DNA from: Ascidia mentula | Taxonomy: Eukaryota > Chordata > Ascidiacea > Phlebobranchia > Ascidiidae | Assembly: GCA_947561715.1 (NCBI GenBank) | Contig: OX387202.1 | Location: forward strand, 6,957,001 to 7,021,000 | Direction: 5' to 3' | DNA length: 64,000 nucleotides | Shown: piece after piece, positions 61,837 to 64,000 of the stretch | Numbering within the stretch: position 1 is the first letter of the stretch | Layout: each line of letters begins with the position of its first letter | Position numbers and translations under genes: made by a program | Notes under the pieces: model-generated | Seen by the model: only the letters and a program-made list of their open reading frames with translations | Told to the model about the DNA's origin: nothing | Databases searched by the model: none

Positions 61837-63434
61837 CAATATTGTACATTACACTAGTGGTACGCATACCACCGGTTGGGAAACATTGACGTATATGTTA
61901 TCATCAATTGATTTACCAGGTTTGTTTATTGTAAGAATACACACACAAAGCGTATCTGAAACACGTGATACGGGTGACTAGACAACGTGTGTCATTGTCG
62001 TGTGGCGCAAGCGCGGATCTGAAAGAACAATAGGTCGTATTAACAAGGTCACTTGTTCCTACTATTGTTTCACGATTACTAATTTTACGGGATTGATTTT
62101 TTTTCGTAAAATTAGGTCAGGCAATTAACTTGTTGAATTGATTGCATCGTGAACGTTTTAAACGATTTATGCAAGACTGTCGCCTTTTATCTCTCTGCGA
62201 AAAATTCGTTTCATAGTCTTCATGCGCATATTATTGTTTGCACTTCATACAAGCCCACATACTTTTGTTTTAAATACAAGTATCTTTTCCCCTCCAGGGT
62301 CCATTCTTTATTGTGTTGGAAACAAATGTGGCGTATGTTAAAGTGCATATGACACGTAAAAATAAAACATGTTAATAATCAAACTAAGAGATGTTCATAA
62401 CTTTAGAACATTTTTGGCGAAAAAAGTAGCTTGATACGACGACTGGTTTCTGAGATACAGCTGATCATAGTCGCACGTTTGCCGCTGCGAACGAAATCGT
62501 GCGAAAGCGAGATATTGTTGCGTGGCGTCATAGAAGGCGCTTCAGTCGTGCGCGAGTGCTGGCAGCAAGCCTTATGCATAGGAATGGAAAACATTGTAAA
62601 ACTGGTTTAAGCATAATATTGCATTAAACAGGGGACAAAAAGTGAACAAGTGCAATAAACGGATTTTGATGTTAATTTAAGCTGAAGACAAATGGCCGCT
62701 GTTCGACCTATTATGTCTTATTTAGTTGTGTAATAATAAAACAGTTACTGGGACAGGGTGTTCTTGTTGTTACAGCATTTATGATCGCTAACGTGATACA
62801 TGAACTTTTGAAAACACGACAGAGAAAAACCGTTAGTTTAGCATTGTAGTTTTGTCCACTCACAGTTATGTCGTTTCTGCTATACCCTCTGGTCTTCCGC
62901 TATTTAGGGACAAATAAGCATTTGATTCGTGACGTCACAATGACAATTTTTTGTGTGATGCAAAACCCTGTCCTGACCTTTACGGTAACGTAATCTGTGG
63001 ATTCTCCTATGTTTGAAACTATTCGATATCTGCAAACAAAGGCGCCTTCTCCTATCTGAACAATGCATTTTTTCGACGCAAGCGCCTTATGTGATGTCCT
63101 TTTCTCCTCAGCGCAAAAGGTTAACGATTTTTGGTCGCCGTTACTTTTCGTGCAGTTTTCTACATTTTTTAGTTGACGTAGAACCGTAAAACTTTAGATA
63201 TATGTTTGTTGTAGATGTACCTTTAGTTTCACGCAAAGTTGTCTTGGCCGTGTCATATGCACTTTAAAGAAGAAAAAATAGGCCTGGGTTTCAGGAACCA
63301 CTAATTGAGTGACTCATCTCATAACTTTGAACATATGTTGATTATAATACAAACGGTTTTAACGACATCCCCTTGCACCAAAAAAATGTTGCGAAGAAAG
63401 TTAGGAATTTGTTTATAGGTTATAGTTTGTTATT
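61837..63434. other. Spacer between the methyltransferase copies
   Basis: 1.6 kb without recognised exons. It starts with a copy of a hAT-type element end (61850-61935). Near 62680 a relic of hairpin family A (GACAAATGGCCGCTGTTCGACC) is visible. Confidence 0.4.
61850..61935 (+). repeat. Copy of the hAT-type element right end plus flank
   Basis: GTGGTACGCATACCACCGG, TTGGGAAACATTGACGTA and the flank words GTTA(T/C)CATCAATT match 60316-60400 in the same orientation. These copies therefore bracket methyltransferase copy 1 as direct repeats about 1.5 kb apart. Confidence 0.65.
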
Positions 63435-63614
63435 TTTTTAGATAGCTATATGTTTTGTGTTAATTCCAAAGGTTATGAAGCGGGTTTATTTTTACTAACA
63501 AAAGAGGCACAGAAAGTTATACTGTAGACTATGAAAAGCAAGAGTAAAACTGTTTTGATATTAATATTTCATGCAATTCGTACTATTTTCTTACATTTGT
63601 TTAGTTGTTGCAAA

Positions 63615-64000
63615 ATGGCAAGTTATCTGTTTACGGGTGAAGACGTAACAGCTGACTATAATAGATATAGACCTCAGTACGAGGAAGAAGTTGTTAATTA
63701 TGTGATACAACAAGTTGAAAAGCAATCTGGACATAAACCAAAATTTCAAGTTATGGTTGATGTTGGTTGTGGAAACGGGCAAGCAACCAGAGGTTTTGCT
63801 CCTTATTTTGAAAAAGTTATTGCTAGTGACATCAGCGAACAGCAAATTAAACATGCAAGGAAACAAAACAAGTATGAACATGTTACATACAAGGTCGGAA
63901 AAGCTGAAGAAATTCATGTAGAAGACAATAGCGTTGATTTGCTACTGTCTGCCACAGCTGCACAATGGTTTGATTTAAAGGCGTTTTTGGCCGAAGCGTC
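63615..64000 (+). CDS. Class I SAM-dependent methyltransferase, tandem copy 2 (cut by window end)
   Basis: The first 128 codons are visible, and the frame is open to the end of the window. It differs from copy 1 at few residues (Leu11 to Val, Val73 to Ile, one Glu to Lys after HVTY). SAM motif VDVGCGNGQATRG is intact, so it is probably functional. Upstream, the acceptor CTTACAG of copy 1 reads CTTACAT here, while a second TTGTTTAG nearer the ATG is kept. The two genes may therefore be spliced or started differently. Confidence 0.85.
   Translation, partial: MASYLFTGEDVTADYNRYRPQYEEEVVNYVIQQVEKQSGHKPKFQVMVDVGCGNGQATRGFAPYFEKVIASDISEQQIKHARKQNKYEHVTYKVGKAEEIHVEDNSVDLLLSATAAQWFDLKAFLAEA

Overview
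The window is animal nuclear DNA: AT-rich, with intron-containing genes that use GT-AG borders and AATAAA signals. The genes read like those of an invertebrate deuterostome. DNAI2, CEP112, SLC25A38 and RNF34/RFFL products are close to their vertebrate counterparts, while genes and introns are compact. Very short 5' leaders behind strong AG acceptors fit a species with spliced-leader trans-splicing. An ascidian tunicate, Ciona-like, is my best guess, but that is inference.

Layout. 1-72: last codons of a plus-strand gene. 2487-7751 (-): LDL-receptor-class-A-rich seven-helix receptor. 9871-15330 (-): secreted CUB/LDLa/trypsin protease with a mucin-like repeat tail. 16828-21023 (+): axonemal dynein intermediate chain 2 (13 exons, fully traced). 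21673-22284 (-): DUSP19-like phosphatase. 22983-23987 (-): RNF34/RFFL-type E3 ligase. 25905-32930: a nest of transposable elements, in which a BEL/Pao fossil is split by a long-inverted-repeat element that is itself split by a hAT-type element. 33825-34795 (+): a two-exon gene for a very divergent TATA-binding-protein-like protein. 36041-53990 (-): CEP112, about 23 coding exons. 46737-50146 (+): an unrecognised multi-pass membrane protein gene inside a CEP112 intron on the opposite strand. 56902-58747 (-): mitochondrial glycine carrier SLC25A38 (9 exons, fully traced). 60943-61836 and 63615-end (+): tandem copies of a class I SAM-dependent methyltransferase.

The genes do not form one pathway. 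Two (DNAI2, CEP112) are cilium/centrosome genes, two (DUSP19-like, RNF34-like) are intronless regulators lying side by side, and two are extracellular LDLa-containing products. Between and inside genes lie many small non-autonomous DNA elements: hAT-type with 8-bp target duplications, hairpin elements, a TACCGTATTTTACGG-type element, tRNA-related SINE-like copies, and foldback sequences with a hammerhead-like motif that recall Penelope-type elements.

The most notable item is the divergent TBP-fold protein at 33.8-34.8 kb. Next are the nested membrane gene, the LDLa receptor without leucine-rich repeats, and the foldback/hammerhead-like family with paired stem changes. Exon borders were read by eye. 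They are exact for DNAI2, SLC25A38, the TBP-like gene and the nested gene, and approximate elsewhere.
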